DNA of 64,000 bases from Allolobophora icterica (lineage: Eukaryota > Annelida > Clitellata > Crassiclitellata > Lumbricidae), in NCBI GenBank assembly GCA_963556255.1, contig OY744615.1, positions 20,042,815-20,106,814 of the forward strand, written 5' to 3'. Made by a program: the position numbers and the translations under genes. Positions within the stretch are counted from its first letter, which is position 1, and every line of letters begins with the position of its first letter. The notes beneath the pieces were generated by a model, which was given only the letters and a program-made list of their open reading frames with translations, was not told where the DNA came from and made no database searches. Shown piece by piece: positions 34,855 through 46,543 of the stretch.

Positions 34855-35075
34855 AGCTTCAGGATGTTTGCCTTATTGATACCAGCAGGAATCCCACTCT
34901 AGCCGCTGCGTACGGACCTTGGGCAAGTCCTTCACTCGCCTTATTGCTCGTGGCGCTTCGGCGTGAAAACTCTGACACAGTATCAGTGCTGTAGTCGGGA
35001 GCACCTCTGAGTAGTAGTAGGCTTGAAGAGGCGCTATAGAAATATTCGAAATAAATAAATAAATAAATATAGCAT
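34855..35075 (+). mobile_element. SINE-like element with (AAAT)n tail
   Basis: Contains GACCTTGGGCAAGTCCTTCA, a core seen in many tRNA-derived SINEs, and ends GAGGCGCTATAGAAATATTC followed by AAATAAATAAAT. The head is not clearly tRNA-like. Confidence 0.6.
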
Positions 35076-35329
35076 GATACAGAGCAGGGGTTCAAATCTG
35101 TGGTTAGTCCCCACCCCAAGGGGTGCGAGATGTCATTTCTTGGGTACGACAAAGCGGAAAAGTATGTTACTACTGCACTGTATGTATGTAGAAACTATCT
35201 ATTAACTGTTAGATTGTTTTACATACCTACAGTACATACAGAGTGAGATAGAGGGAAGGATGATCAATCGCCTTTAAGTCAATTGTAATAAAGACATTGC
35301 CATTGTTCGTCCGTATATCAGCTATTTGC

Positions 35330-36305
35330 AACGCGTTTGTGCGAAATATACCTCCCCTAACCAGATTAAACTGTATGAAGGTTTCAGGGGCAACGAATCA
35401 CAATCCTTGCGGGGACAAACGTTTCATCAAACGAATACAGCGTGCGTATTATCTCACACACACATTTGTTTCTATAAACAATCCTTGTTGGGAAATATAC
35501 CTCCCCTAACCAGATTAAACTGCATGAAGGTTTCAGGGGCAACGAATCACAATCCTTGTGGGGACAAACGTTTCATCAAACGAATACAGCTGCGTATTAT
35601 CTCACACACACATTTGTTTGTATAAACAATCCTTGTGTGGAAATATTCCTCCGCTAACCAGATTAAACTGTATGAAGGTTTCAGGGGCAACGAATCACAA
35701 TCCTTGTGGGGACAAACGTTTCATCAAACGAATACAGTCTGCGTATTCTCACACACACACATTTGTCTCTATAAAGAATCCATGTGGGGACAAACGTTTC
35801 ATCAAACGAATACAATCTGCGTATTCTCACACACACATTTGCCTCTATAAAGAATCCTTGTGGGGACAAACGTTTTTTTTCAAATGAATACAGCCTGCGT
35901 ATTCTCTCACACACATATATTTCTATAAACAATCGTTGTGAGGAAATATTCCTCCCCCGACCAGATTAAACTGTATGAAGGTTTTAGGGGCAACGAATCA
36001 CAATCCTTTTGGGGACAAACGTTTCATCAAACGAATACAGCGTGCGTATTATCTCACACACACATTTGTTTCTATAAACAATCCTTGTTGGGAAATATAC
36101 CTCCCCTAACCAGAATACAGTCTGCATATTCTCACACACACACATTTGTCTCTATAAAGAATCCATGTGGGGACAAACTTTTATCAACTGAGTACAGTCT
36201 GCGTATTGTCACACACATTTGTCTCTATAAAGAATCCTTGCGGGGACAAACGTTTTATCAAAAGAATACAGCCTGCGTAGTATCACACACACATACCATA
36301 CGGGG
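35330..36305. repeat. GTCCCCACAAGG satellite with higher-order units
   Basis: Composite blocks of about 150-165 bp contain CTAACCAGATTAAACTGTAT, GGGGCAACGAATCACAATCC and GGGGACAAACGTTTCATCAA. They alternate with shorter ~80-bp units lacking the first part. Long frames on both strands here are repeat artefacts. Confidence 0.92.
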
Positions 36306-36309
36306 ACAG

Positions 36310-36690
36310 CGGCACTGCTTTTTAGGCGGATTTGTACACACCTGTTTGCAGTGAAATGTCCAATTGTCCCCATATGGAATTTGTGAGGGTACAATACAGT
36401 CACACAGATGGACAACTTACTAAGCATTTGCGGAAGACTACATACTGAATATATTAGTGCATATTTGCCACCAGATGGCCGGATTTTAGAAAAATGTTCA
36501 TCAGAGAAGTGTGTGTGGATTGTGTGTACACACAGTACACACACTTTTTCCGTGCTTGTGGGGACATGTCCCCACAAGGAAAATTCAATTTCGAGACCGT
36601 AGATGCATAAAGGAAGCGATTATTGATGATTTCCTTGTGGGGACTCGAAAAATGTCCCCACATGGAATCGTGTCCCCACAAGGGTGGTTT
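36310..36690. repeat. Inverted GTCCCCACAAGG / CCTTGTGGGGAC motifs
   Basis: Both orientations occur close together (for example GTGGGGACATGTCCCCACAA), giving hairpin potential next to the CA tract. Confidence 0.7.
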
Positions 36691-36726
36691 TAATCCCATA
36701 AAAGTCAGCGTAAGGTAGTGAATGCA

Positions 36727-36873
<147 letters not shown>

Positions 36874-37197
36874 GCGCGCACGATGACATTTCTGTTCGTT
36901 TATTTTATTAATTTGCAAACCGATGCACATCAAATGGCGTAAGTTACGACGAATTAAGCTAACTGCACTTTGGTTGTTTACCCTTGCTGTGCTCTTAAAT
37001 GCGCCTATTGTCCTTCATTCGACAGATAGACGCATATTAGTATTGCACAAATGTTGGAATACATACCGCAGCAGTCATATCGAGACGACAGAATCTAGTA
37101 GGCAGCGTGACGTTCTTTTCAGTTCAAACCAGTAGCGTAAACTTAGGCTATAACATATATATAATATATATATATATATAAAATAATATATATATAT

Positions 37198-37640
37198 ATT
37201 CGTTTATTCAAACCCCAAATGAAAAACCGCATTAGGGTACATATAAAAGTCAAGTAAAAACAATATCAAAGAACAATAAATGAAGTTAACAATTAAACAA
37301 GATACGAGAAATAAAATTTCAATTATCTTTAGCAGGGAGTGAAAAGTTATGAGGACTAGGCCGAAGATCATAAGGTAGGCCTAATAGGCCTACAGTAGAT
37401 GGGGGAAATAGTGATTATAGAACATGAAAAGGGTTAAGTTTAATGGAGCGAAAAAGTTTTTGATCAGCTTGCTTAACAATAGTTTAAAAGAGCAGCCGTT
37501 TACGGTAGGCCTATATTGAAATTTACTTTTAACGAACGTCCTCTTTTGTAGATTAGTTTCAACGTTTAGTTTATAGCATACATATTTACAGAAATCAACC
37601 TTATCTGACTACTAAAACTTTGCTTATATTTACACTCTCG
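37198..37640. other. LINE tail-like sequence, weak
   Basis: It starts ATTCGTTTATTCAAACCCC, like the LINE tail at 2410, and contains no readable frame. Confidence 0.35.
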
Positions 37641-37899
37641 GACTGTTGACCTGACTCAGCTCTCTAGGCCGTCTTGGTCAGCCGTCGTTCCAGTCCCTTC
37701 CTCGAGAGCGGATTCCTCTTGCCGTCGTCGATATCTCGTGCCTCGATCCTGACGTCTTCCGACAGTGAATCCCGACTGGAGATTTCATCTCCTTTTTTTT
37801 ACCCCTTCCTGTTCCTGCCCCTTTCGCATATTCTGTCCTTATTTGGTCATCTCATTCATTCTTTCCTTTTTTGGTCATTCCAAATCCGGTCCCTACATA

Positions 37900-38520
37900 A
37901 TGTTGTGACGAACGTCGATTTATATAATGTGTGATTAAACGAATGGTCAGCGCAACATAAATGCTGCCACGCAAACAGAGTAATTAACATATTGTCGCAT
38001 CTCATTAAGTCTATTAATAGACTACCAATTCTGAACTAGCGCGGCAGATCGCTGTGTGCACCTGACAGAATGGAGGTTTCTCATTGGTCAGAAATGCCCG
38101 GGAATATTTGGCGCAAAGTGAACTGTCTATAAAACAGCGAGGCCTGGCATGCTACGCGCCTTTTCTGTGTTGTTTTCGTCGCTGGTGGGCGTGTTGGTGA
38201 AGTTTAATCGTTCAATGCGATGATCTTGGTTTGAAACGATTATTTGACAAATCGAAGTTGTACAATTGATCGGGAGATAATCGTAAATCATCGAACCTTT
38301 CGGTATTGAAGGTTGAGTATCGATTCCGGTTGTTTTAATTGTATTTTGGTATCGATCGGTGGTTTGTGTCGTCAAATGCGCGCATGTGTAAAGCGTGATT
38401 ATTGAATTGTTGAATCAACAATAAGTAAGCTAATTTGTGATTTCTCCGATAAAGAGAAACAGAAATAGATTTCGTATATTCGCCACTGTATCAGTTTGAC
38501 ATTTACGACACGAGTGTGTA
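37900..38520 (+). promoter_or_regulatory. Promoter-like block, possibly a solo LTR
   Basis: A reversed CCAAT motif (ATTGGTC, ~38091) is followed by a TATA box, CTATAAAACAGCGAGG, near 38129. The block begins TGTTGTGACGAAC and ends near TTACGACA, hinting at TG..CA ends, but no target duplication was found. No coding exon was recognised just downstream. Confidence 0.4.
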
Positions 38521-38800
38521 GTTTAATTCTTTATTATCGGATTTAAAATAATAGACTTTAATTCATTTAAATTCCAATAAATATAAATCATTGTGAAGCA
38601 TAATTAAAATGATGACAGCAAATTCAGCTGCCATTTCTACAAGCGATGTTGTTGAACTGTGTGACATAATGAGAGGGTTCAACATTAGGGCATAGCAAGA
38701 AATGGGTTTTGGTTTAAAATGAACTTTGGCACAACCAGTAAGGTTGCTCCAGTCCTTAAACATAAGTGTGGAAGAAAGATTGCATCAAATTTATTGCATC

Positions 38801-40423
38801 TAACTTTGCCGCCGAGCAATTGAAGTTTCCTCTACTTTCGCAGGTGAAAACCATGGCAAATACCTTATTGAAAAAGGCGTTAAAATAGTGCCTCCTTTTT
38901 GGGGTGGTTTCTAGTGTGCACGAAAGTCAACAATGTTGAGTTTGGTTGATGGATTTGGTGAGTTTGGTTGGTGAGTTTGGTGAGTTTGATGAGTTTGGTT
39001 GGTGAGTTTGACCATGTCTAACTGCAAATTATTGGTAGACCCCTCTTATTTTTGGTATTTCTTATAAAACTCCAATCCGCCATTTTGAAATTCATTTTTG
39101 GGGGTGTTTCCGTGGTCCGATTTTGTCCAATTTGGATATGTCATTCAGCAATGGTTTTTGAGCAGGAAACCGTTCAAAAAGCTTCTGAAGCACTTTTGCA
39201 TAATTATGTATAACTGCAAATGATTGGTAGTCCCCCATTATAACTGGCATTTCTAAGGAAACCTCAAATCCACCATTTTAAAACTAATTTTTGGGGGTGT
39301 TCCCGTGGTCCGATTTTGTCCAATTTTGGTTATGTCATTCAGCAATGGTCTCTGAGCAGGAAACCGTTTAAAAAGCTTTTGAAGCACTTTCGCCCAGGTG
39401 TAACTGCAAATTATTGGTATTATTATTGGTATTTCTTAGAAAACCGCCAATCCGCCAATTTGGAATTCATTTTTGGGAGGGTTCCCGTGGTCCGATTTTG
39501 TCCAATTTTGGTTATGTCATTCAGCAATGGTCTCTGAGCAGGAAACCGTTTAAAAAGCTTTTGAAGCACTTTCGCCCAGGTGTAACTGCAAATTATTGGT
39601 ATTATTATTGGTATTTCTTAGAAAACCGCCAATCCGCCAATTTGGAATTCATTTTTGGGAGGGTTCCCGTGGTCCGATTTTGTCCGATTTTGGATATGTC
39701 ATTCAGCAATGGTCTCTGAGCAGGAAACCGTTTAAAAAGCTTCCGAAGTACTTTCGCCCAGGTCTAACTGCATATTATTGGTATTATTATTGGCATTTCT
39801 TAGAAAACCGCCAATCCGCCATTTTGAAATTCATTTTTGGGAGTGTTCCCGTGGTCCGATTTTGTCCGATTTTGGATATGTCATTCAGCCATTGTCTCTG
39901 AGCAGGAAACCGTTTAAAAAGCTTCTGAGGCACTTTTGCATATGTCTAACTGCAAATTATTGTTAGGCCCCTATTATTACTGGCATTTATGAGGAAACCC
40001 CAAATCCACCATATTTAAACTAATTTCTGGGGGTGTTCCCCTGGACCGATTTTGTCCGATTTTGGATATGTTATTGAGCAATGGTTTCTGAGCAGGAAAC
40101 CGTTTAAAAAGCTTCTGAAGCACTCTTGCCCATGTCTAAATGCAAATCCGTTTTTATTGGTTTTTATCCGTTGCGGTGTTATCATTGGTATTTCTTAGGA
40201 AACCCCAATCCGCCATTTTGAAATTCATTTTGGGGGTGTACCCCTTGACCGATTTTGTCCGATTTTGGATATGTTATTCAGCAACGGTTTCTGAGCAGAA
40301 AACCGTTTAAAAAGCTTCTGAAGCAATTTTTCCCAGGTCCATCTGTAAATTGCCTGGACTATAGCTTAATAGTAGCATAATGTGGTATATTGGAACAACT
40401 TCAGAGCCATGGCGGCAAAGTTA
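38801..40423. mobile_element. Inverted-repeat-bounded element carrying a 182-bp tandem array
   Basis: A perfect 13-bp inverted pair, TAACTTTGCCGCC and GGCGGCAAAGTTA, bounds the block. Similarity continues inward (TGAAGTTTCC versus TGAAGTTGTTCC). The TA at each end could be the target. Inside are about seven 182-bp units. No transposase is present. Confidence 0.7.
39040..40345. repeat. 182-bp tandem repeat, ~7 units
   Basis: Each unit holds TTCCCGTGGTCCGATTTTGT, GAGCAGGAAACCGTTTAAAA and AATTATTGGTATTATTATTG. The central units (39414, 39596, 39778) are nearly identical and form overlapping 101-codon frames, which are repeat artefacts. Confidence 0.95.
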
Positions 40424-40777
40424 AGCAGCATACCAGAAACATAATTTCTATACCAGACACTATCCTATGCACAGGAGCAACAAATTAAGATATGCCAAAC
40501 ATAATCCTTTCTGATCACTATGCCCTATTCAACATCCCTTGACTGCCCCGGCAAATCAGACCTGGGCCTTCGTCGATTGTGGTGTGACTTTAGGCAGAGT
40601 GGGAATTGTTGGGGGTTCAACGCCCCTAGTCTTTCTATTAGGACCCCCAGTTAAGTCTTCACTGCACACCCCAGGAGGCTCGTTTCCAACCCCCTCAGTT
40701 GTGCTAGTGTGATTTACTATTTGATTGAAACAGATTCTGAGTCTCTAACAAAGAGAAGAAATTTCCATGATCTAGGC

Positions 40778-41130
40778 CAGAGGTTTCAAACTGTGGTCCG
40801 CGGACCAAGAGGGGTCCGCGAAGGACATGGCGGGGGTCCGCGAGAGCGTTCTGAAAATATTCATTAATGATTGACACTGCATGGTTTTAGCATTGTAACC
40901 GAAATTGTAACCGAAAACTTATGTAGCGCCACCCAGATCAGCATTAACAGACGGTGTTTTCAAATTCACACACTAGGCCTACTTATAAGTAAGCTTGTAT
41001 TGTGGAAATAGTTTGCCTGTAATTTTATTTACATTTTACGTGATAAATTTTATGTTTTAAATGCTTGGGTCCGCGCACGATGCCTAGAAAAAATAAGGGG
41101 TCCCTGGTCTTAACAGTTTGAAAACCTCTG
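40778..41130. mobile_element. hAT MITE
   Basis: The ends CAGAGGTTTCAAACTG and CAGAGGTTTTCAAACTG (right, reverse complement) are flanked by a perfect 8-bp duplication, ATCTAGGC. The interior carries GGTCCGCGGACC and a CR1-type tail at ~40920. Confidence 0.93.
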
Positions 41131-41336
41131 ATCTAGGCTATCATGTATTCATTTTTGAATTTTCTCAAGGGAATTGATTTTGATTCGAGTCTGACTTGCA
41201 AAACTGCTAACGTTGAAATCAGTTGCCTTCAAATTTCGTTGACATCAGTTTGAAAAATACGGATAAAATGTTCAACCACCCCCCCCAGACTTTTCTACAA
41301 TTTCCACACTGACTTTAGGTCAACGTCGATTATGGG

Positions 41337-41742
41337 CAGTGGCGTAGCTAGGGGGGGGACAGGGGGGACATGTGTCCCCGGGCGCCATGGGAAGGGGGCG
41401 CCAAAATGAGGGTTAAGATAAATAATTTTACTCTTAATTTTGATGCAGTTTTAACTAATTTATCACAAATGAATGCATAAGATTTAATTTTAGCGCCCCA
41501 AATATATCCAGTTATATCCTCATTACTTACAAATCAGTTCTTAGGTATGATTTTGGCGCCCCATTGAGCACTAAGGGGAAACTTGCATGTACTGTCTGTA
41601 TTTTCATATTTTATTTCATTAAAAAAAATAAAAATTGCCATTCGATTATGTGGAAACTGTGATATAGTAAAACGGGGTGGAGGGAGGGGGCGCCAAATTC
41701 ATAGTTCGTCCCCGAGCGCAAAATATCCTAGCTACGCCACTG
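41337..41742. mobile_element. hAT MITE (CAGTGGCGTAGC family)
   Basis: Perfect termini CAGTGGCGTAGCTAGG on both ends, with 8-bp duplication ATTATGGG. Sister of 10789-11182. Confidence 0.95.
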
Positions 41743-42011
41743 ATTATGGGTGACTACGGAGTAGTACTGACTTACGCAGAGAACACTTAATTCCGCAAAA
41801 CCCGAACATAACGAATCTAAATCCTATGGCTAGGTTTCTGAGCGTCTCTCGCTAGGCCTAATCATTGAGCGTTTCAACGGTGTTGCTTATTGTAGTCCGT
41901 TGCCATGTCGAAATTGAACAAAACATGGTCGTTCCAGATATAATGTAAATATCCGAAATTTCTCAGCGCCACACATAAACATGTAAATAATTTCGATCAT
42001 TACTAAAAATG

Positions 42012-42082
42012 TGCATCGGCCGGGAATCGAACCCGGGCCGCCCGCGTGGCAGGCGAGCATTCTACCACTGAACCACCGATGC
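42012..42082 (-). tRNA. tRNA-Gly (GCC)
   Basis: The minus strand starts GCATCGGTGGTTCAGTGGTA and pairs with CCGATGC at the 3' end in a perfect 7-bp acceptor stem. The anticodon loop CTGCCAC gives GCC. The A box (TGGTTCAGTGG) and B box (GGTTCGATTCC) are intact, and a T5 terminator follows (42005-42009). Length is 71 nt including the discriminator A. It looks functional. Confidence 0.97.
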
Positions 42083-42373
42083 TATGCGATACGAAAAGGT
42101 TTCCAATGAGAAGCCATTTTCTATCACGACTCTCCGTTACTGGGACTTAGGAGGGTAACAGGATAACACTACAAAAATCAAAGAAAATACGTTCAAATTC
42201 AGACATTTTAGTCATTTTAGAGTAGGCATAATTCGGAACATAAGATATTGCAGTTGGCATAATCGAATTTCAGTTAAATTAAGGTTGTGAACTATCGCCA
42301 GAAGAGCGTCATAAATATTTTTCAAGCGTTTAACCTGGGACTAAGATTGCTGTGTTTAACAAACCTAGCTAAA

Positions 42374-42835
42374 CCTGGGATTAAGATTACTAAAAGGGAT
42401 ATGAAGCGGCAACGCGTCAGCCAATGAGAGTTCGTCTTTTCTGATTCATCGCAGGCGATGTATGTGGCCATCTATTTTTAGAAAAGTGACATCCGGGCTT
42501 TTTGGAGAGGGGCGACTTGGCTCAGAGCAGAAGTAAACACTCTCGGAATCGCTCTAGATTCTTTTAGCGATTTATTTATTAATAAGGACATAATTATGCG
42601 ATTAAAGTAAATTACGGACAGTCTAAATAAATAAATAGTCTGAAACTAAGTAACAGACAGGATGCCAAAATCCTGCAGCTATTGATAAGTGTTTTTATTT
42701 AGTTAAGCCAGCTATAACCGACCCATGTTTGACTAGCCGGTGTTACTAAGGTCCCGGATGTGAGCCACACACATAGTCTAGATAAAAGATCCTATATTCA
42801 TCGGCTTCATATCCCTTAGTAATCTTAATCCCAGG
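42374..42835. mobile_element. MITE with ~32-bp terminal inverted repeats
   Basis: The left end CCTGGGATTAAGATTACTAA and continuing to GGGATATGAAGC is mirrored at the right end with a 2-base difference. A 5-bp duplication, CTAAA, flanks it. Superfamily not assigned. It lies 290 bp from the tRNA-Gly gene. Confidence 0.82.
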
Positions 42836-42839
42836 CTAA

Positions 42840-44500
42840 ACCTAGCTGAGTTTGGAGACCTGTTTGTTTAGTTTAGTTTTTCTTACTCTTCTTATAAACT
42901 GCCTTTTCTGCTTCCTGTTCTTTCCGTAAGATGATTTTTAAAATATTTTATGCGACAAAGATCCAATCTACTTAAGACTTTAACAGCTACAATGTCAGTG
43001 ATTATTATTATAGTCCTAATTATAGGCCAACACACGAAAGACCTGCTTGCCTCGCAGTTAACTTGAGCGCCTTTTCTTCTGGAGTAGGCCCTATGATCAC
43101 TGCATAGATTAGCTCTAAAACAATTGATTGAAAATTGCCTACATACAAATGCATAGGCCTAATGGACGTATAAATCTGTGTATACTGTATAGGCATGCGT
43201 ATATGAAAATTCTGCATAGGCTAGGCCTAACTGAATTAACGTGTTTTGTCTTGACGTGGGCTACTGCTTTGCTTTTTATTTGTAGGCCTATTGCTCAATT
43301 TATTTAGGCGAATAATTGATCACAATTTCTGTAAACGATTTTAGTTCTGTACTAGGCTATTAATTTAACATTTGGGCGGTAGAAGATCCGTTGTTAAAAT
43401 AGAAATAGGCCCTACATTCAGCTCTAACAATATGATCATTTTTCTCACGCGTCAAGCCATCGCGTTCCTTCGAATATTTCGATAAGAAAAGACTTTAATA
43501 CCTTGTAATATCGATCACGTACCTTTCTCTGAGCATCAGGCGTGTCATAGGCCTATCTATCAAAAATGTGCCAACAAGAAATCTAAAATCGACTGTTTTT
43601 CCAATGGCCATTAGAGAAATTTTTTCAAATACAGCTAAACCTACTAACGTTGCATGGCAAAGAAATTTTACGTCACCAGTAAGCCTAAACCATTGAAGGC
43701 AATGCCTAAACCCTTTGCTCACCTGATGACGTCATCAATGATTATCCAATCGAGGAGCCGATGTTGATCACGTGCATCTCGTGTCCAATCATTTCCTGTT
43801 ATTAGTTCCATTTCCGGGTCACTGAGTTGCCTCGTGTTCAACCACGGCTTTAATCAAATTCAGTAAATGTGAATGCAAAGCTTAGACCTTATTGAAATTA
43901 ATCTCTACTTAGGAACGCCAAATACCTCTACAGAGTATACAGCTTAAGGAGACTTGTGTTGACAAATTTATGAGTTCTTTCAGTGTGCGCTATGATTCAG
44001 AAATTATTTAAATAAAATGCGAAATTTTGTACCCCCCCCCCCACTTTCTAGACCAAACTTACGTCTCTGGGTTTGAAGCTCACCCTAGTTGGGTCCAGGC
44101 AGAGCCATGGAAACCAACTCGGTCTGAAACATGCAGTATAAAATTGAATACATTTGTATAATACAGTTTAGCTTATATCTGGGACCCAGCTTATATCCAT
44201 CATCAGAACAAAGCTAAGTCATGGGATCAGCCCAATTCCAAGAGTGATGGTCTTGGTCTCAAAGGGTTCAGACGAGCTAAGGCCAGCTAAGCCACTTTTC
44301 GAAGTCAACCTGAGTGAATCAGAAAACTGTTAAATTCTGTTTGGGAATGAACGCATCAAATCAGTATATTTTTCTTTTAATAGTGTATTCTGACTCAATG
44401 CCAAAAACTGGGTTGTGCTTATATTATACACAATGGTGTAGGCCCTATAAATTTTTAGATTTCAATGTAATCAACAAATGCATATTCATTCATACCGGAA
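42840..44500. other. No gene recognised
   Basis: Unique-looking sequence with many TAGGCCTA strings (43153, 43224, 43286, 43553). Short frames lack splice or homology support. Confidence 0.5.
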
Positions 44501-45300
44501 ATTTATATAGCAACTCTTCAAGGTTATCTGAAGCCCATTCAAGATTGCAGGGTCAGCGATGGAGAAAGCGCCTAAGAGCAGTCCGCCAAAGGAGAACTAG
44601 GAGCTCAGTCTGATTGGATGAGCGGAGACAACCATGATGCTCAACCTTCAGGGTGGAGCGGAAAACTTTTGCAAATGCACTGGGGCCTCGTCGTGAGGCA
44701 GTGCCACACCGAAACAGAGATAAGCGATCCGCTGTTGGATAGGGGGCCAAAGCAGAACATCCTGCACATAATCAGTGACATGGACAAATTTTGGGATGCG
44801 ACCAAAAAGTCGCACAGCCGCGCGCAGGACCCAATCCAAGCACCCAATCCGAGCCACCAGGAGACCAAGATAGCGGGCACTGCAATAGTCAATGTGAGAA
44901 ACAACAAATGAGTGGACAAGCATTGATGCAGCCAGTACTTGAAATGGACCGGAACGCTCCGGAACGCCATTCCGGTTCGTCAAAATGAATTAGCGTTCCG
45001 TTCCAGTTCGTCAAATGAATTATTGTGGAAAATACTATGAAATTAACGTGAATGCTCCCATATCTTTGACTAGCGTTCCGTTTCGTAAAATTTTCCATTT
45101 CGAGGACTGGATGCAGCAGTTGAGGTTAGAGAGCGAGAGACCACTCTAACCTGGCACAGCTGGTAGTAGCAGTCACAGCAAAGCAGGTGAATGCGCAACG
45201 CAAAGGTCAGCTCTTGGTCTAGTATAATCCCAAGGTCTCGGACCAAGAAGATGAAACTCTTGGGCGTGGGCGTCCCAGTCAACCTTGACAAGCTGCTGTG
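44500..45300 (-). mobile_element. CR1 3' half (second subfamily), with inserted hAT MITE
   Basis: The minus strand reads QVLAASMLVHSFVVSHIDYC, GCLDWVLRAAVRLFGRIPKF and VTDYVQDVLLW, and at the upper end SFIFLVRDLGIILDQELTFA. The MITE at 44933-45109 splits it. The 3' tail is at about 44505 (TTTATATAGCAACTCTTCAA). Confidence 0.85.
44933..45109. mobile_element. hAT MITE inside CR1
   Basis: The ends CAGTACTTGAAATGGA and CAGTCCTCGAAATGGA (right, reverse complement) are flanked by a perfect 8-bp duplication, GATGCAGC. Confidence 0.93.
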
Positions 45301-45378
45301 CAGATAATAAAATTTCATGTATATATACAAGTTTCTGACTATTAAACAACAGAATCTAAAAGAAAAAACTATGAAAAT

Positions 45379-45775
45379 TAGAGCTGTACCGAATAGGTGA
45401 TTATTACTGTTCGGCAGAATACGAATAATTGGACCAACTATTCGGCCGAATACGAATAGTGTACAAAATAGGTCTACGGACAACAGTAAAAAATACGTTA
45501 ACGTTCACTCACTGTACACAAAGAATGAGACTACGGACACTGCGATACCGCGGTCCAGGCAGTAGGCAATGCCTGGTTGCAACCACAGCATATATTGTTA
45601 ATGAGAGAGTTACTTCAGTCCACTCGCTATAGCAGCCGCATATGCAGAAACAGATGTCACATGACCACTATTCGTATTTGGTCCAACCGCTACTATTCGG
45701 CCGAATACCGAATAGCTATTTTGCCCACTATTCGGTCCCGAAGCGAATACGAAGCGAATGTTCGGTACAGCCCTA
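45379..45775. mobile_element. hAT-like MITE (CTGTACCGAA family)
   Basis: The ends TAGAGCTGTACCGAA and TAGGGCTGTACCGAA are flanked by ATGAAAAT/GTGAAAAT. The interior is dense in TTCGG/CCGAA motifs (ATTCGGCCGAATAC). Confidence 0.87.
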
Positions 45776-46530
45776 GTGAAAATCTGTGCAGATAATAAAT
45801 GTTCATGTATATCTGTAGTAGTTTTCAGTCTAATGACACCGGGTGATAACAAAGATCATTAGCGTCGCCCTCCTCCTTTATCCAGGCTTGGGACTGGCAC
45901 TGCCAGATTATGAGCAGTGGCAGAGTTCTGTATATCTGTATGTATGTATCTGTGATTTTATATAGCACATTTTTAAGAAGATCTCGAAGGTGGTGTGAAC
46001 ATGGTTGTCTAATGGATTTAAACAGGTGCGTCTTAACAAAAGACAAGAATATTACTTGGGGCGAGTTAACAGAAATAGTACAAATTTTCACAGAAAGACT
46101 TTTGTGCCGATGACAAGTACATTCCGCGAAATACGCTTAAACAATGAAAAAGTTACAATTTACAAAATTAAGATTACCAATCTCGATGCAGAACGTAGAA
46201 CAGATGACAAACACCTGTTCTATGTGCATCTGGCAGCCTGAGGGATAGCCGCATGTGCATAGTCCAACAACGAGAGACCCCAGGCGGTGCAGTCATGGGT
46301 CCAAGGATCTACCACCTGCATTCGCTCCTCACTATAGACGCAGCTTGGTCCAAGGACTTAACACGATGTTATCCTTCGACTACGGATAGGAATCCACTGG
46401 TTGGGCTCCACATATCATGTACGTGTGTGGGCTGCAACTGGTAATTCTTCTAGTTTTCTGTGTATTGATTTTGCTTATTGGTGCAATTATTGTTCTTAAC
46501 GATATTCTAACATCACATGAATCAGCACAA
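45776..46530. other. CR1-tail debris, no gene
   Basis: TTTTATATAGCACATTTTTA near 45957 is a reversed CR1 tail. The short open frames on both strands have no recognisable domain. Confidence 0.45.
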
Positions 46531-46537
46531 AGTGCCT

Positions 46538-46543
46538 TTTATT
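46538..46543 (-). terminator. Candidate poly(A) signal of the ZDHHC gene
   Basis: AATAAA on the minus strand, 4.6 kb past the stop codon. Between here and the stop the sequence is largely free of recognised repeats, as in a long 3' UTR. A nearer, variant signal cannot be excluded. Confidence 0.35.

Noticed and set aside
35297..35969. Overlapping 60-110-codon frames
   Set aside because: Satellite units open in several frames; no domain, no splice context.
39316..39966. Four overlapping frames of similar protein
   Set aside because: The 182-bp repeat is not a multiple of three, so successive units shift frame; this is not a protein repeat.
46005..46444. 78- and 63-codon plus-strand frames
   Set aside because: No recognisable domain, no splice support, and next to LINE-tail debris.
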